DNA of 45,443 nt from Polynucleobacter meluiroseus (GCA_945879115.1 CAMDUR010000015.1:1-45443); one strand, 5' to 3'. Shown: positions 25,072 through 36,065, numbered from the stretch's first letter. The notes: generated by a model not told the origin, from the letters alone. A program made the numbers and translations.

Positions 25072-27751
25072 CAAAATCTTCCTTTTGATCATCACCAATA
25101 CGACCAACATCAAAATATTGAGCATTTTTATTGGCTATATAGAACCCACTTACGCTTGAGGCTGGAAGCATAGCCATTGACTCGGTTAGGGTCATATTAA
25201 TTTCACTTGCTCTCAAAATATCAAACATATCTTTCTTGACTAAATGATCAGGGCAGGCTGGATAACCTGGCGCTGGACGAATTCCTTGATAAGCCTCGTC
25301 TATCATTTCTAAATTAGTTAAAACTTCACCAGATGCATACCCCCAAAATTCTTTTCTCACTCGCTCATGCATTTTTTCAGCAAAAGCTTCTGCGAATCTA
25401 TCTGCTAAAGCTTTAAGCATGATCGAACTATAGTCATCGTGCTTAGATTCAAATTCTTTTAATTTCTTTTCAATGGAGTGCCCTGCTGTCACAGCAAACA
25501 TCCCCACATAATCAGTGACATTAGATGTTTTAGGGGCGACAAAATCTGCCAAACAACGGTTAGGTTTTTTTATACCGTCAACAACTGGACGCTCTGACTG
25601 CTGTCTGTAATTCTTCCAAGTCAGAATTACATCTTGACGTGATTCATCTCTATAAAGTTCAATGTCATCCTCAACGCTATTTGCCGGGTAAAAAGCAAGG
25701 ACGGCATCAGCTTGTATCCAGCGGCCTTGGATGATTTTTAATAACATGTCTTGAGCATCTTGGTAGACTTTTGTAGCCGAATCGCCAACAACTTCATCAT
25801 CTAATATTTGAGGAAACTTACCAGCCAAATCCCAAGTTTGAAAAAATGGAGTCCAGTCAATACACTTTGCAATTTCTGCTAAGTCGTAATTTTTAAAAAC
25901 CCTACGCCCGATAAACATCGGCTTAGTAATATTTTCTTTTTCCCAGTCTATTACTTGCTTGTTTGCTCTGGCTAATTCAATGCTAAGCAATGGAATTTGT
26001 TTCTTATTGGCGTGCTGTTGACGAATTCTCTCGTAATCAATAACCAAATCATCAATAAACTTTTTAGAACCATCATCAGAAAGCAAGCTTGATGCAACAG
26101 ATACAGCTCTTGAAGCATCTGGAACATAAACAACAGGCCCCTCATAAAAAGGAGCAATCTTAACGGCAGTATGGACTCGTGAGGTCGTTGCACCGCCAAT
26201 CATGAGTGGTATTTTTTTATCTTTGAAATACTCGTCACGCTGCATCTCTTCTGCAACGTAAGCCATCTCTTCTAAAGAAGGCGTAATTAAACCTGACAAT
26301 CCAATAATGTCTGCTTTTTCTTCTTTGGCTTTTTCTAGAATCTGATTGCAAGGCACCATGACACCCATATTTACAACGTCAAAGTTATTACATTGCAATA
26401 CAACCGTAACAATATTTTTTCCAATATCGTGAACATCGCCCTTCACAGTGGCCATGATAATTTTTCCACGAGACTTAACATCCCCGCCACTCTCTAGAAT
26501 CTGTCTTTTTTCTTCTTCAATAAACGGAATTAAATGTGCTACGGCCTGCTTCATTACCCGAGCACTTTTGACAACTTGAGGTAAAAACATTTTGCCATCA
26601 CCAAACAAATCGCCGACTACATTCATACCATCCATCAATGGACCCTCGATTACTTCGATAGGTCGACCATTAGCATTAGAAATTTCTAAACGCATTTCCT
26701 CAGTATCTTCAACGATATGAGAAGTGATGCCATGAACTAAGGCGTGCGTTAATCGATCTCGCACAGTGTTTTCTCGCCAAGCCAAAGTCTCCTCAGCCTT
26801 TGCACCACCGCCTTTATATTCATCTGCGATATCTAATAAGCGCTCGGTGGGAGTTTTGCCTTCTTTTTCTGCAAAACGATTAAGTACGATGTCCTCTACA
26901 CGTTCTTTTAATTTCTCATCCAAATCTGCGTAAACACCCAACTGTCCAGCATTGACAATTCCCATGTCTAATCCCGCACGGATCGCGTGATATAAGAAAA
27001 CTGTATGAATAGCTTCACGCACAACATCATTTCCACGGAACGAGAAACTAACGTTTGAAACACCTCCACTTACCTTGGCGCCAGGTAAATTCTTTTTGAT
27101 CCATGCTGTAGCATTGATGAAGTCGTTAGCATAGTTATCGTGTTCCTCGATACCGGTTGCGATAGCAAAAATATTAGGGTCAAAAATAATATCTTCGGCA
27201 GGAAATCCCAGTTCGTTGACTAAAATTTTATAACTACGCTCACAAATTTCTATTTTTCTTTGATAAGTATCTGCTTGCCCTTTTTCATCAAAGGCCATAA
27301 CAACTGCAGCAGCACCATAGCGGCGGATTAGTTTTGCTTGGTGCCTGAATCCGTCCTCACCTTCTTTCATAGAGATTGAATTAACAATGGCTTTACCTTG
27401 AACGCATTGAAGACCTGCCTCAATGACGCTCCACTTTGATGAGTCGATCATCAAAGGAACTCTAGAAATATCTGGTTCTGATGCTATCAAGTTTAAGAAG
27501 CGAACCATAGCCGCTTTTGAATCCAACATGGCTTCATCCATGTTGATATCAATTATTTGTGCGCCATTTTCAACTTGTTGACGAGCTACAGACAACGCCT
27601 CATCGTACTGTCCATTAAGAATCATTCGAGAAAAAGCTTTTGATCCTGTAACGTTAGTTCTCTCACCAACGTTTACAAAGCGTATAAGTGAACTTATGTT
27701 GCAGGGCTCTAAACCGGCGAGGCGCATTGGGGGGAGCGTTAATTCAGTCAT
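25055..27751 (-). CDS. metH: Methionine synthase, folate/B12/reactivation part
   Basis: Carries domains 2-4 of cobalamin-dependent methionine synthase: pterin-binding barrel ([13 protein letters not shown]... [11 protein letters not shown]), B12 cap and B12 domain with the His ligand in [11 protein letters not shown], and the C-terminal AdoMet reactivation domain ([12 protein letters not shown]). 898 residues from the ATG at 27751, with AAGGAG eight bases upstream; an in-frame TTG at 27778 is less likely. The homocysteine-binding domain is on the gene before it, with start and stop sharing one base. The reaction needs methyl-THF, probably from MetF (44742-45443). Confidence 0.96.
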   Translation of the reverse strand: MTELTLPPMRLAGLEPCNISSLIRFVNVGERTNVTGSKAFSRMILNGQYDEALSVARQQVENGAQIIDINMDEAMLDSKAAMVRFLNLIASEPDISRVPLMIDSSKWSVIEAGLQCVQGKAIVNSISMKEGEDGFRHQAKLIRRYGAAAVVMAFDEKGQADTYQRKIEICERSYKILVNELGFPAEDIIFDPNIFAIATGIEEHDNYANDFINATAWIKKNLPGAKVSGGVSNVSFSFRGNDVVREAIHTVFLYHAIRAGLDMGIVNAGQLGVYADLDEKLKERVEDIVLNRFAEKEGKTPTERLLDIADEYKGGGAKAEETLAWRENTVRDRLTHALVHGITSHIVEDTEEMRLEISNANGRPIEVIEGPLMDGMNVVGDLFGDGKMFLPQVVKSARVMKQAVAHLIPFIEEEKRQILESGGDVKSRGKIIMATVKGDVHDIGKNIVTVVLQCNNFDVVNMGVMVPCNQILEKAKEEKADIIGLSGLITPSLEEMAYVAEEMQRDEYFKDKKIPLMIGGATTSRVHTAVKIAPFYEGPVVYVPDASRAVSVASSLLSDDGSKKFIDDLVIDYERIRQQHANKKQIPLLSIELARANKQVIDWEKENITKPMFIGRRVFKNYDLAEIAKCIDWTPFFQTWDLAGKFPQILDDEVVGDSATKVYQDAQDMLLKIIQGRWIQADAVLAFYPANSVEDDIELYRDESRQDVILTWKNYRQQSERPVVDGIKKPNRCLADFVAPKTSNVTDYVGMFAVTAGHSIEKKLKEFESKHDDYSSIMLKALADRFAEAFAEKMHERVRKEFWGYASGEVLTNLEMIDEAYQGIRPAPGYPACPDHLVKKDMFDILRASEINMTLTESMAMLPASSVSGFYIANKNAQYFDVGRIGDDQKEDFAKRPK

Positions 27752-28788
27752 CACGCAGACTCCTTGTATGCATCCCAATGACGTGTAGTCCTCTTGGCAA
27801 CAGCATCTGCAATTGCTTTAATGTGAGCTGGTGTAGTTCCACAACAGCCACCAACAAGATTAACTAATCCATCGCGTGAAAATTCATCAAGCAACTTCGA
27901 TGTCATCTCAGGCGTTTCATCAAATCCTGTATCACTCATTGGATTTGGCAATCCAGCGTTAGGGTAACAAGAAACTGCAACATCACAAACTTTGGCAAGC
28001 TCAGCTATGTAAGGGCGCATTAGGGCTGCACCAAGGGCGCAATTTAATCCGAATGTTAGGGGCTTAGCATGACGCAAACTATTCCAAAAAGCTTCAACAG
28101 TTTGGCCAGAAAGTATGCGTCCGGAAGCATCGGTTACTGTTCCAGAGATCATTATTGGAATACGCACACCTTTTTCTTCAAAAAACTCGTCAATAGCAAA
28201 TAAGGCAGCTTTTGCATTTAAGGTATCGAAAATAGTTTCAACTAAAAATACGTCTGAACCACCCTCGTAAAGAGCTTCAACCTGATCTCGGTATGCTGCT
28301 CGCAATTGTTCAAATGTGACGTTTCTTGCGCCCGGGTCATTGACATCAGGAGAGATACTTGCTGTCTTGGGCGTTGGGCCAACAGCCCCAGCTACAAATC
28401 GAGGCTTCTCTGGCGTTGAAAATTCATCGCACGCCTGCTTTGCCAGTTTTGCAGCGGCTAAGTTCATTTCCCTTGCAAGCCCAGGCATTTTGTAATCATC
28501 CTGAGCTACAGTTGTCGCTCCAAAGGTATTCGTTTCAATTAAATCTGCGCCTGCCGCCAAATATTGACGATGAATATCTAAAATAATTTCAGGATGAGTG
28601 ATATTAAGTAATTCGTTGTTTCCCTTTAAATCGCTGGGGTGCGACTCAAAGCGCTTGGTTTGAGGTAAGCCTCTGTAGTCATTTTCAGATAACTTGAATT
28701 GCTGAATCATGGTGCCCATCGCACCATCCAAGACCAATATTCGATTTTTCAGCAACTCTGGCAAATTTGCGCCACGGGTATAAAGCAT
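27751..28788 (-). CDS. Homocysteine S-methyltransferase part of split methionine synthase
   Basis: The N-terminal zinc domain of MetH on its own gene: 345 residues with [22 protein letters not shown], the zinc cysteine in GLNCALGA and the CC pair in [20 protein letters not shown] prefer the ATG at 28788 over an in-frame TTG at 28815. The stop overlaps the start of the second metH piece. Together the two reconstitute a complete MetH; two-gene MetH is regular in Burkholderiales and is not a frameshift, because both pieces have intact domain borders and the second has its own ribosome site. Confidence 0.95.
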   Translation of the reverse strand: MLYTRGANLPELLKNRILVLDGAMGTMIQQFKLSENDYRGLPQTKRFESHPSDLKGNNELLNITHPEIILDIHRQYLAAGADLIETNTFGATTVAQDDYKMPGLAREMNLAAAKLAKQACDEFSTPEKPRFVAGAVGPTPKTASISPDVNDPGARNVTFEQLRAAYRDQVEALYEGGSDVFLVETIFDTLNAKAALFAIDEFFEEKGVRIPIMISGTVTDASGRILSGQTVEAFWNSLRHAKPLTFGLNCALGAALMRPYIAELAKVCDVAVSCYPNAGLPNPMSDTGFDETPEMTSKLLDEFSRDGLVNLVGGCCGTTPAHIKAIADAVAKRTTRHWDAYKESA

Positions 28789-28904
28789 AGGTAAAAACTC
28801 TTGGTTTAACCGCAAACTGATTGCGACAATTGTATTAAAGCTATATTTTATCGGTATTACAGATATTTATCTGATTCTATTAACTTTTCTTTCTTGGAGC
28901 TCTT

Positions 28905-29366
28905 ATGTTTGGTGCTATGCCCGATTTCAACCAAAGTCTTGAAATGTTCAAAACAATGTGGGGTAATTCGCCAACCCCAGGCGACTTAAGTGGCTTTGGG
29001 GCTGGAATAGGCGGTGGCGCTGGCATGCCTACACTAAATATTGAGGACCTAGATAAGCGTATTCAGGACTTAAAAAGTGTCGAAAACTGGTTACAGCTGA
29101 ATATGAGCGTTCTAAGAAGCACTATCCAAGGTCTCGAAGTTCAACGCGCTACGTTAGCGGCTCTTCAGAGCTTCAGTGCAGCCCTAACTCCAGAAGCAAT
29201 GGCTGAGGCCGGCAAAGCTGCTCAAAAAGCTGCTAGTCAAGCTACTCAAGCGGCCACAGATATGGCAACCGAAATGGCTTCAGGTGGTTTTTCAGGCATA
29301 AAAGCCAAAAAACCACGTCAAAGCAAGCCTCGAGCTACCAGTACAAGGCGCCCAAAAACTAGTTAA
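28905..29366 (+). CDS. phaM: PhaM-like polyhydroxyalkanoate granule protein
   Basis: 153 residues resembling Cupriavidus PhaM, which activates PHA synthase, coats granules and tethers them to the nucleoid. An N-terminal part (MPDFNQSLEMFKTMWGN) and a helical core (LDKRIQDLKSVENWLQLNMSVLRSTIQGLEVQRATL) are followed by an Ala-rich stretch and a Lys/Arg/Pro-rich, histone-like tail (about 133-153) that should bind DNA. Divergent from the split metH. It implies PHA storage, although no pha biosynthesis gene is in this window. Confidence 0.85.
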   Translation: MFGAMPDFNQSLEMFKTMWGNSPTPGDLSGFGAGIGGGAGMPTLNIEDLDKRIQDLKSVENWLQLNMSVLRSTIQGLEVQRATLAALQSFSAALTPEAMAEAGKAAQKAASQATQAATDMATEMASGGFSGIKAKKPRQSKPRATSTRRPKTS

Positions 29367-29412
29367 GCAAAAAACTCAGAGTCTTAGTACTTATATGACT
29401 CCCAATGACTCA

Positions 29413-29447
29413 ACTTATCAATTACTGAGATAAGTATTTAGTTTTTT
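29413..29447 (+). terminator. Probable terminator after phaM
   Basis: ACTTATC (29413-29419) pairs with GATAAGT (29429-29435), then ATTTAGTTTTTT. An AT-rich seven-pair stem, so only moderate strength. Confidence 0.5.
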
Positions 29448-29496
29448 ATTGAAAGTTGATCACTTTTGCCATTTTTTTGTGACGCTTATTAGTATC

Positions 29497-29502
29497 TATA
29501 AT
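29497..29502 (+). promoter_or_regulatory. -10 element upstream of carbonic anhydrase
   Basis: A perfect TATAAT 45 bases before the can ATG, giving a start near 29509. No good -35 at standard spacing; a T-rich stretch (29471-29478) lies there. Confidence 0.45.
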
Positions 29503-29546
29503 GTTCATTTAAGAATAATTGTTCAACTCTCAATTTAAAGCAGAAC

Positions 29547-30221
29547 ATGTCAACATCCAATAATCCATACATCTTATCTAAATTGCTTGAAAACAATAAA
29601 GAGTGGGTTGCATCTGTCACCAAAATAGATCCGGACTACTTCAGCCGCCTAGTTGATCAGCAAGCTCCTGAGTACTTGTGGATTGGATGTTCAGATTCAA
29701 GAGTCCCAGCCAATCAGATTACAGGCCTTGCCCCAGGCGAGGTCTTTGTTCATAGAAATATTGCTAACGTTGTTGTCCATACTGATCTAAACGCTCTATC
29801 AGTTATTCAGTTTGCTGTTGATCTAATAAAGGTTAAGCACATCATCGTTGTTGGTCATTATGGTTGCTCTGGTGTTAAGGCCGCTCAAAAGAAAGCTCGC
29901 ATTGGATTAGCTGATAATTGGATTCGGCATGTGCAAGATGTGCAAGATAAACATGGTAAATATTTAGGCTCGATACTTAAAGAGTCCGAACGATTTGACG
30001 GCCTTTGCGAGTTAAATGTAATAGAACAAGTTATGAATGTCTGTCAAACATCAAGTGTTCAGGATGCCTGGTTGAACAAACAAGATTTAACTGTTCACGG
30101 CTGGATTTACGATCTCAAAGATGGCTGCGTTAGAGATCTGGGCGTTAGTATCAAAAGTTCTACTGAGTTAGAGTCAAGATACCAATCCATACTGTCAAAA
30201 AATTATTCTCGCAGTGAGTGA
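29547..30221 (+). CDS. can: Beta-class carbonic anhydrase
   Basis: Interconverts CO2 and bicarbonate in the cytosol; bicarbonate feeds biotin carboxylases. 224 residues with zinc and active-site residues Cys48-x-Asp50-x-Arg52 (WIGCSDSRVPANQITGL), His104 and Cys107 (VVGHYGCSGV). All four key residues are present. The following DUF1289 gene overlaps the stop by eight bases. Confidence 0.96.
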   Translation: MSTSNNPYILSKLLENNKEWVASVTKIDPDYFSRLVDQQAPEYLWIGCSDSRVPANQITGLAPGEVFVHRNIANVVVHTDLNALSVIQFAVDLIKVKHIIVVGHYGCSGVKAAQKKARIGLADNWIRHVQDVQDKHGKYLGSILKESERFDGLCELNVIEQVMNVCQTSSVQDAWLNKQDLTVHGWIYDLKDGCVRDLGVSIKSSTELESRYQSILSKNYSRSE

Positions 30222-30405
30222 TACTCAACCAAACCCTTACATAGATCCTCAGTCACCATGTATTAACTTATGCAAAATGGATGATGAAGATCTCTACTGC
30301 CTTGGCTGTCATAGAACACTTGAGGAAATTGCGATCTGGAGTAGCTTAAGCCTTATTGATAAGGATGAGCTTCTTTTAGATCTTAAAAAGCGTTCAAAAA
30401 AATAA
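30214..30405 (+). CDS. DUF1289 small cysteine-rich protein
   Basis: 63 residues, GTG start within the end of can. The family pattern is clear: SPCINLCKMDDEDLYCLGC followed by RTLEEIAIW. Four cysteines could bind metal or an Fe-S cluster; the function is unknown. Co-translated with carbonic anhydrase. Confidence 0.87.
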   Translation: MSDTQPNPYIDPQSPCINLCKMDDEDLYCLGCHRTLEEIAIWSSLSLIDKDELLLDLKKRSKK

Positions 30406-30426
30406 TTTAACTTATAAATTGCGAAT

Positions 30427-30458
30427 TAAAAAAGAGGCCACTTACGTGGCCTCTTTTT
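30427..30458. terminator. Bidirectional terminator
   Basis: AAAAAGAGGCCAC, loop TTAC, GTGGCCTCTTTTT: a perfect 13-position inverted repeat with A and T tracts on both sides. It serves can/DUF1289 on the plus strand and the Bug-type gene (ending at 30485) on the minus strand. Confidence 0.92.
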
Positions 30459-30484
30459 ACATTGCGATACGCTTAATTAAATAA

Positions 30485-31468
30485 TTAATCTGCGTAGATA
30501 CCAGCCTTCTTAATAATTGGTGTCCACAAATCAATTTGAGCTTTCAAATGAGCTTTATGGCCAGCTGGGCTAGCACTTTTCTCATTTGGCACCACAACAC
30601 CTAAGTCACTCATCTTAGCTTTGTAGCTTGCATCATTAATGCTTGCTTTAATGGCAGCAACAAGCTTGTCAGATGTGTCTTTAGACGTGCCTTTAGGTGC
30701 ATAAACACCATGCCATACGTTAACCTGGAAATCCTTCAGACCTTGCTCATGCAATGTTGGGATATCCTTAAAAGCTGGAATACGTTGCAATGTTGAAGCG
30801 CCATAAGCTTTTACAGAACCAGCTTTTAACTGACCTGCCAAATTAGTTGTTTGATCACACATTAATTGAACTTGACCACCCATCAAATCAGTTAAAGCAG
30901 GAGCTGTGCCCTTGTAAGGGACAGTCGTCATATCTTGCTGAACAGCGCTCATAAATAGCAAACCACAAAGATGGCTAGCTGAGCCAATTCCCGCGTTTGC
31001 ATAAGCAACGTCTAGACCTTTTGCTTTGATATAAACCAGTAACTCTTTCAAGTTTTTAGCCTGCAAGTCTTTGTTACCAACCATAATCATTGGCGCATCG
31101 GCTACTTGACCTAAATGTTCAAAGTCTGTCATTGGATCGTAGCCTAAATTACGGAATAGGCCAGGGGCTGTTGACATACCAATATGGTGGACTAACAATG
31201 TATAACCATCATTTTTTGCGCTCATTACTTTTTTAGCGGCAACCGTGCCACCTGCACCAGGAGTGTTTTCAACTATCACCTGTTGCTTTAATGACTTGGT
31301 CATCAAGAGAGCCAACTCGCGAGCCACTTTATCTGTAGGGCCGCCAGCAGCAAACGGTACAACCAAAGTAATTGGCTTGTCATCTGGGAATGCTGCATGA
31401 GTTGTGCCTGACACAACCGCTGCGAGTACTCCAACTGCAATCATCGCTTTGCGAAAATTCTTATTCAT
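30485..31468 (-). CDS. Bug/TctC-family periplasmic solute-binding protein
   Basis: 327 residues; signal peptide cleaved after about residue 25 (SGTTHA). The mature part has the TctC features DKPITLVVPFAAGGPTDKVAREL, VENTPGAGGTVAAKKV, VPYKGTAPALTDLMGGQVQLM and AKMSDLGVVVPN. These proteins bind carboxylates and other anions for tripartite tricarboxylate transport or signalling; no TctA/TctB gene is nearby, so it is an orphan like most Bug proteins. AAGGAGA precedes the ATG. Confidence 0.93.
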   Translation of the reverse strand: MNKNFRKAMIAVGVLAAVVSGTTHAAFPDDKPITLVVPFAAGGPTDKVARELALLMTKSLKQQVIVENTPGAGGTVAAKKVMSAKNDGYTLLVHHIGMSTAPGLFRNLGYDPMTDFEHLGQVADAPMIMVGNKDLQAKNLKELLVYIKAKGLDVAYANAGIGSASHLCGLLFMSAVQQDMTTVPYKGTAPALTDLMGGQVQLMCDQTTNLAGQLKAGSVKAYGASTLQRIPAFKDIPTLHEQGLKDFQVNVWHGVYAPKGTSKDTSDKLVAAIKASINDASYKAKMSDLGVVVPNEKSASPAGHKAHLKAQIDLWTPIIKKAGIYAD

Positions 31469-31632
31469 TCTTATCTCCTTATAGTTGTTGCCGTAAAAAT
31501 GAGCAAATCAACTTTTCCATTGTAAGTAAAAACACAAGAAATGTCGTCAAGAGGAGTTTTGTTTTAGTTAGAGGTAACCCTAGTTTCATTGCTAATCAAA
31601 GGGTCTACCGCTAGAAATGTTGCGATGCAAAA

Positions 31633-32076
31633 CTATACGGCTGGTTTTCGAGACTCCGACACCAGAAATTGAAGATGGTCTGAGGTAATTATTACTTCTT
31701 CCTTGATCGCACGCTTTGCAAGCTTAAGCACCAACTTATCTTTACTAATAAGCGTTGATGGCTTGAAACTAAAAGCTAGATTAATGAATACTTGATCATC
31801 ACGGTCCTTACACTTCCAAGGCGCAGCCTGAAGATCTGACTGTTTAACTAATCGAGACCAGTTTTGCCACTGTAAAAGGATTTCAGCTTGTTTTTGTTTA
31901 TCTAAACCGAATTGAGATCTGCTAATAACATCAATAAACTCATCTAAAGTGCCCTCAGTTACAAGAGCGTCAACCTCTTGATTAGAAAGGGCCGCCCTTA
32001 AGGGATGTGCTCGCTGATCATCGAAAACAAATATATCTAATAAAATGTTTGTATCTAAAATTAGTGTTTGATGCAT
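31633..32076 (-). CDS. PIN-domain putative ribonuclease
   Basis: 147 residues of the PIN fold, of the type labelled putative toxin-antitoxin component, PIN family. Acidic residues at expected places: Asp8 (LILDTNILLDIF), Glu near 46 (TLDEFIDVISR), Asp in CKDRDDQVFINLA and Asp in SKDKLVLKLA. No antitoxin-like gene adjoins it: the 78 bases upstream hold only a promoter region and the downstream side is non-coding. It may be a lone housekeeping or inactive-partner nuclease. Confidence 0.82.
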   Translation of the reverse strand: MHQTLILDTNILLDIFVFDDQRAHPLRAALSNQEVDALVTEGTLDEFIDVISRSQFGLDKQKQAEILLQWQNWSRLVKQSDLQAAPWKCKDRDDQVFINLAFSFKPSTLISKDKLVLKLAKRAIKEEVIITSDHLQFLVSESRKPAV

Positions 32077-32154
32077 AGTAATTGAATGTTCTTTTCCTAA
32101 ATGAATCTAGCATTGTTATCATGAGCCACAATAAATAATCAACGAGAGTATCTA

Positions 32155-32832
32155 ATGTCAATATATGGTTCTGTGGAACATGAAGAGATGGTCAAAGAAA
32201 TATTATCAGTTCTTCAACCTGAATATTTAGCCGTCGCGAATAAAATCCCTAATTTAACCCCTCACGAGACAATCATTTGGCACATGACATCTTTATGGAT
32301 GAATGCAGCCCAAAGACTTGATCGAGATAAATTATTAGCTCATAAAGAGCAATTTAAATTTATTCTTTACTCAGTCGGCCACATTGTTGAGTTACTTGAT
32401 GATAAAGAGTGGGATTTAGTTGAGGCAGAATGGATGACGCATCTTGCTTGTTTAAGAACATTTAATGACTCCTTCCTCGGATTCTACTTCTCCCGAAAGG
32501 AGATATCAGATAGGACTGCTGATTTTTATAATATTTATGCTTGGCTGATAACGCTGCATTACTGGTTTGGCGATAGCGTGTTTCAAAAAATCAAACCTAA
32601 ATTGGAAGATCCGGCGAGCGAGGACTCTTTAATAGCGAATACAAGCATGAGTAACTTATTGGTAAATATTACAGAATTTACTGATCGCTATAACTTAGAT
32701 ACTGAAATTTCTAACTTTATTCAACAGGGTCTTAATCTAGTTGTTAATAAACCGCCAGACTCCACTTGGGAACTTTATTTTGAATCTCAAAAAGATCAAG
32801 TTAAGCTACCGTCTTTTTCAGCTCCGAAATGA
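32155..32832 (+). CDS. Hypothetical protein, unrecognised
   Basis: 225 residues, not recognised. Mostly helical by composition, rich in Trp, Leu and acidic residues (HETIIWHMTSLWMNAAQRLDRDKL... LVEAEWMTHLACLRTFNDSFLGFYFSRKEISD), single Cys, no signal peptide or membrane segment, so probably cytosolic. It has its own start after an AACGAGAG ribosome site and is divergent from the PIN gene, convergent with glmS (7-base gap). Codon use looks like that of the neighbours, supporting a genuine resident gene. Confidence 0.75.
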   Translation: MSIYGSVEHEEMVKEILSVLQPEYLAVANKIPNLTPHETIIWHMTSLWMNAAQRLDRDKLLAHKEQFKFILYSVGHIVELLDDKEWDLVEAEWMTHLACLRTFNDSFLGFYFSRKEISDRTADFYNIYAWLITLHYWFGDSVFQKIKPKLEDPASEDSLIANTSMSNLLVNITEFTDRYNLDTEISNFIQQGLNLVVNKPPDSTWELYFESQKDQVKLPSFSAPK

Positions 32833-32839
32833 ATTCGGA

Positions 32840-34660
32840 TTACTCCACCGTAACTGATTTTGCAAGATTCCTGGGTTTATCAACGTCTGTACCTATCGCA
32901 CAAGCAGTGTGATAAGCCAATAGCTGTAAAGGTATCACATGCAAAATGGGTGAGAGATCCCCATAATTTTCAGGCATTCGAATGACATGGATTCCTTCGC
33001 TAGCCGTAATTTGGGTATCTGAGTCTGCAAAGACATAAAGCCTTCCTCCTCGCGCCTTAACTTCCTGCATATTAGATTTAAGTTTTTCTAACAATGCATC
33101 ATTGGGAGCAACTGTTACAACAGGCATCTTGTCAGTTACCAAGGCCAATGGTCCGTGCTTTAACTCTCCTGCCGGATAAGCCTCAGCATGAATATAAGAA
33201 ATTTCCTTAAGCTTGAGAGCGCCCTCTAGTGCAATTGGATAATGTAGGCCTCGGCCTAAAAATAATGCATTTTCACATTTAGCAAATGCTTCACTCCAAG
33301 CTATTATTTGTGGCTCCAGAGCTAAAGCTGCATTGATTGCTGATGGCAAGTGACGTAAACGATTAAAAGCTGTTTTTTCTTGGGGAGCAGTTAAAAGCTT
33401 GCGGTGCTTAGCCAAGGTAAGTGCCAGAAGATACAGGCCTACTAATTGCGTTGTAAATGCTTTTGTTGAAGCAACGCCAATTTCTGTTCCGGCGTGAGTC
33501 AAGAAACAATATTTTGTCTCTCGTACCATTGCGCTTGTTGCCACATTACAAACTGCTAAAGTTTCTGTATGGCCCAATGATTGAGCATGACGAAGGGCTG
33601 CTAAAGTATCTGCAGTTTCTCCAGATTGAGAAACTACAACGACTAAAGCATTTGGATTAGGAACTGTCTTGCGATATCGATACTCACTAGCAATTTCAAC
33701 TTGAGTCGAGATACCGGCTAAATCTTCAAGCCAGTATTTAGCAGTGCTAGCAGCGTAATAACTGGTTCCACATGCCAATATTAAAACGCTATTAATTTTT
33801 TCCCAGTCGGCGGATGTTGCCCCGAAAAGCGAAGGGTTTGCCTGTTGTGCGTGACCTAAAGTGTCACTGATAGCTCGCGGCTGTTCAAAAATCTCTTTTT
33901 GCATGTAATGCTGATATGGCCCCAAGTCGACCGCTGCCGCTTGAGCAGGAACATCTTTTTTAGCCCGAGACTGAATGACGCCATCAATATTTGTAATGGT
34001 TATCTCATCAGTTGTTAAAACAGCAATGTCACCCTCTTCCAGGTAAGACATTGCATTTGCATGCTCTGCAACTGCCAAGGCATCTGAAGCAAGAAAATTC
34101 TCGTTCTGACCATAGGCAACCACCAATGGTGAGCCTACTCGTGCCCCAACCAAAATACCCGGAGCATCCTGAGCAATAACTCCGATTGCATAAGCACCAT
34201 GTAATCTCAGAACCGTAGCTCTAACCGCCTTAACTAAATCTCTCTTAGCCATCTTCACGTAGGTTTGATGAATAAGGTGAGCAATAACTTCTGTATCTGT
34301 CTGTGATACAAATATATATCCTGCCGCCTGTAATTCTGATCTTAGTTCTTCATAATTTTCAATAATGCCGTTATGCACTAAACCAATTAATTCATTTGAA
34401 AAGTGTGGGTGCGCATTAACTGTATCTGGTTTGCCATGCGTAGCCCATCGAGTGTGGGCAATCCCAATATTTCCAGACATCTTCTGACCTTGCTCTCCTA
34501 GATCAGAAACTCTTGCCGTTGTTCTTGCTCTTACTAGTTGACCATCTGATAACAGTGCAAAGCCACAAGAATCATATCCTCTATATTCAAGACGACGAAG
34601 ACCCTCGACCAAAATGCTTACAACGTTTCTTTTGGCAACAGCACCAACAATCCCACACAT
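32840..34660 (-). CDS. glmS: Glucosamine-6-phosphate synthase
   Basis: Glutamine:fructose-6-phosphate aminotransferase, first step to UDP-GlcNAc. 606 residues: catalytic Cys2 ([12 protein letters not shown]), glutaminase domain with [16 protein letters not shown], then two SIS sugar-isomerase domains ([43 protein letters not shown]) and the C-terminal [19 protein letters not shown] precedes the ATG. 24 bases after glmU, one transcription unit. No glmS ribozyme or GlmZ-type site is apparent in the short leader. Confidence 0.97.
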   Translation of the reverse strand: MCGIVGAVAKRNVVSILVEGLRRLEYRGYDSCGFALLSDGQLVRARTTARVSDLGEQGQKMSGNIGIAHTRWATHGKPDTVNAHPHFSNELIGLVHNGIIENYEELRSELQAAGYIFVSQTDTEVIAHLIHQTYVKMAKRDLVKAVRATVLRLHGAYAIGVIAQDAPGILVGARVGSPLVVAYGQNENFLASDALAVAEHANAMSYLEEGDIAVLTTDEITITNIDGVIQSRAKKDVPAQAAAVDLGPYQHYMQKEIFEQPRAISDTLGHAQQANPSLFGATSADWEKINSVLILACGTSYYAASTAKYWLEDLAGISTQVEIASEYRYRKTVPNPNALVVVVSQSGETADTLAALRHAQSLGHTETLAVCNVATSAMVRETKYCFLTHAGTEIGVASTKAFTTQLVGLYLLALTLAKHRKLLTAPQEKTAFNRLRHLPSAINAALALEPQIIAWSEAFAKCENALFLGRGLHYPIALEGALKLKEISYIHAEAYPAGELKHGPLALVTDKMPVVTVAPNDALLEKLKSNMQEVKARGGRLYVFADSDTQITASEGIHVIRMPENYGDLSPILHVIPLQLLAYHTACAIGTDVDKPRNLAKSVTVE

Positions 34661-34684
34661 AAGTATTTCCTATTTATTAATTCT

Positions 34685-36052
34685 TTACTTGGGCTTTTTT
34701 ACAGGGCGCTGCCAATTCAAAGACGCTTGCTTCACTCTAGTGATAGTCAATTGACCAGCAGGCGCATCTTTTGTTAATGTAGTTCCGGCACCCAAAGTTG
34801 CTCCCTTGCCCACCGTTACAGGTGCAATCAACTGACTATCAGAACCAATGAATACATCATCTTCGATAACAGTTTTATGTTTATTGACGCCATCGTAATT
34901 ACAAGTGATTGTTCCTGCACCTATATTGACTCTTGCGCCAATTGCAGCATCACCAATATATGCTAAATGATTGGCTTTACTGTTTAAACCTATCTGGCTA
35001 TTTTTAATTTCAACAAAATTACCGATGTGAACATCATTCGCCAACTCTGTTCCAGGGCGTAATCTTGCATAAGGGCCAATAATATTTCTACCGCCTACTT
35101 TTGCCTGATCAATATGTGTATATGCATGAATAACTGTCCCCGCCTCAATTTCAGCATCACGAATCACGCAGTACGGTCCGATAGTGACGCCATCAGCTAA
35201 ATGAACCTGGCCCTCAAAAATACAACCTACATCTATTTTGACATCTTGACCACAAACTAATTGTCCCCTGATATCTAATCTAGATGGATCCATAAGCGTA
35301 ACGCCGGCATCAAGCAATCGATTTGCAAGCACTAGTTGCCAAGTGCGCTCCAATTCTGCTAACTGTGCTCGACTATTAACGCCAATAGTTTCCCAAGGGG
35401 TATCAGGAGATGAAGTCAGAACTGGGACTCCTTCAGAAACAGCTAAAGAAATAATATCTGTTAAGTAGTACTCGCCTTGAGCATTATTCGGTTTTATATT
35501 TTTAAGCCACTGCTTTAATTTGGAAGTTGGCACAGCCATCAATCCAGTATTAATTTCAGTAATTGCTTTGATCTCGGCTGAAGCATCTTTCTCTTCAATA
35601 ATGGCTTGTACGCAACCATCTTGATTTCTAACTATTCTTCCGTACCCTGTTGGGTTAGTCATTTTTTGAGTTAACAATCCCAAACCACCATTGCTAGCTA
35701 AAAGACACAAACGTTCTAGTGTTGGAGTTTGGATTAGAGGTACATCACCATAAAGAATCAAAGTAGGGACATCATCAACTAAGAAGTCGATTGCTTGTAA
35801 AACAGCGTGACCGGTACCTTTTTGCTCTTTTTGAACGGCTGTTTTAGCTGAACTCTCTGATTTAGCGAGATATTCTTGAACAGCTTCCCCGCCATGCCCG
35901 ATAACAACTACCATCTGATGCTGCCCTGAAATTGCTTCAGCGCTGGCCATTGCATGGCCTAGCATGGGCTTGCCAGCAATTGGATGTAAGACCTTGGGCA
36001 GCGTGGAATACATGCGTTTTCCTTGCCCAGCAGCTAATATGACTATATTCAT
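34685..36052 (-). CDS. glmU: Bifunctional GlmU (uridyltransferase/acetyltransferase)
   Basis: Acetylates glucosamine-1-P and forms UDP-GlcNAc for peptidoglycan and lipopolysaccharide. 455 residues: N-terminal pyrophosphorylase ([43 protein letters not shown]) and a C-terminal left-handed beta-helix of hexapeptide repeats ([52 protein letters not shown]). Full length. Precedes glmS, and its start is 13 bases from that of the divergent DUF6279 gene. Confidence 0.97.
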   Translation of the reverse strand: MNIVILAAGQGKRMYSTLPKVLHPIAGKPMLGHAMASAEAISGQHQMVVVIGHGGEAVQEYLAKSESSAKTAVQKEQKGTGHAVLQAIDFLVDDVPTLILYGDVPLIQTPTLERLCLLASNGGLGLLTQKMTNPTGYGRIVRNQDGCVQAIIEEKDASAEIKAITEINTGLMAVPTSKLKQWLKNIKPNNAQGEYYLTDIISLAVSEGVPVLTSSPDTPWETIGVNSRAQLAELERTWQLVLANRLLDAGVTLMDPSRLDIRGQLVCGQDVKIDVGCIFEGQVHLADGVTIGPYCVIRDAEIEAGTVIHAYTHIDQAKVGGRNIIGPYARLRPGTELANDVHIGNFVEIKNSQIGLNSKANHLAYIGDAAIGARVNIGAGTITCNYDGVNKHKTVIEDDVFIGSDSQLIAPVTVGKGATLGAGTTLTKDAPAGQLTITRVKQASLNWQRPVKKPK

Positions 36053-36065
36053 TGATAATAATTAT

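Noticed and set aside
27751..28788. Frameshifted or broken metH
   Set aside because: Both pieces have intact domain boundaries, and the second has its own AAGGAG and ATG; split MetH is normal in related bacteria.
28816..28904. Cobalamin riboswitch ahead of metH
   Set aside because: The divergent gap to phaM is only about 90-115 bases and shows no B12-box-like sequence; too short for a cobalamin riboswitch.
31012..31018. CTAGAC-like sequence in the Bug-type gene (also near 41215)
   Set aside because: Inside coding sequence and without the full CCTAGAC context or promoter nearby; not counted as operator copies.
31372..31614. Plus-strand frame of 80 codons across the TctC-type gene start
   Set aside because: Half lies antisense to the signal peptide region, the rest is promoter DNA; no ribosome site.
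31633..32076. Complete toxin-antitoxin module
   Set aside because: Only the PIN protein is present; no antitoxin-like reading frame adjoins it on either side.
34661..34684. glmS ribozyme between glmU and glmS
   Set aside because: The gap is 24 bases, far too short, and the ribozyme is a feature of Firmicutes.
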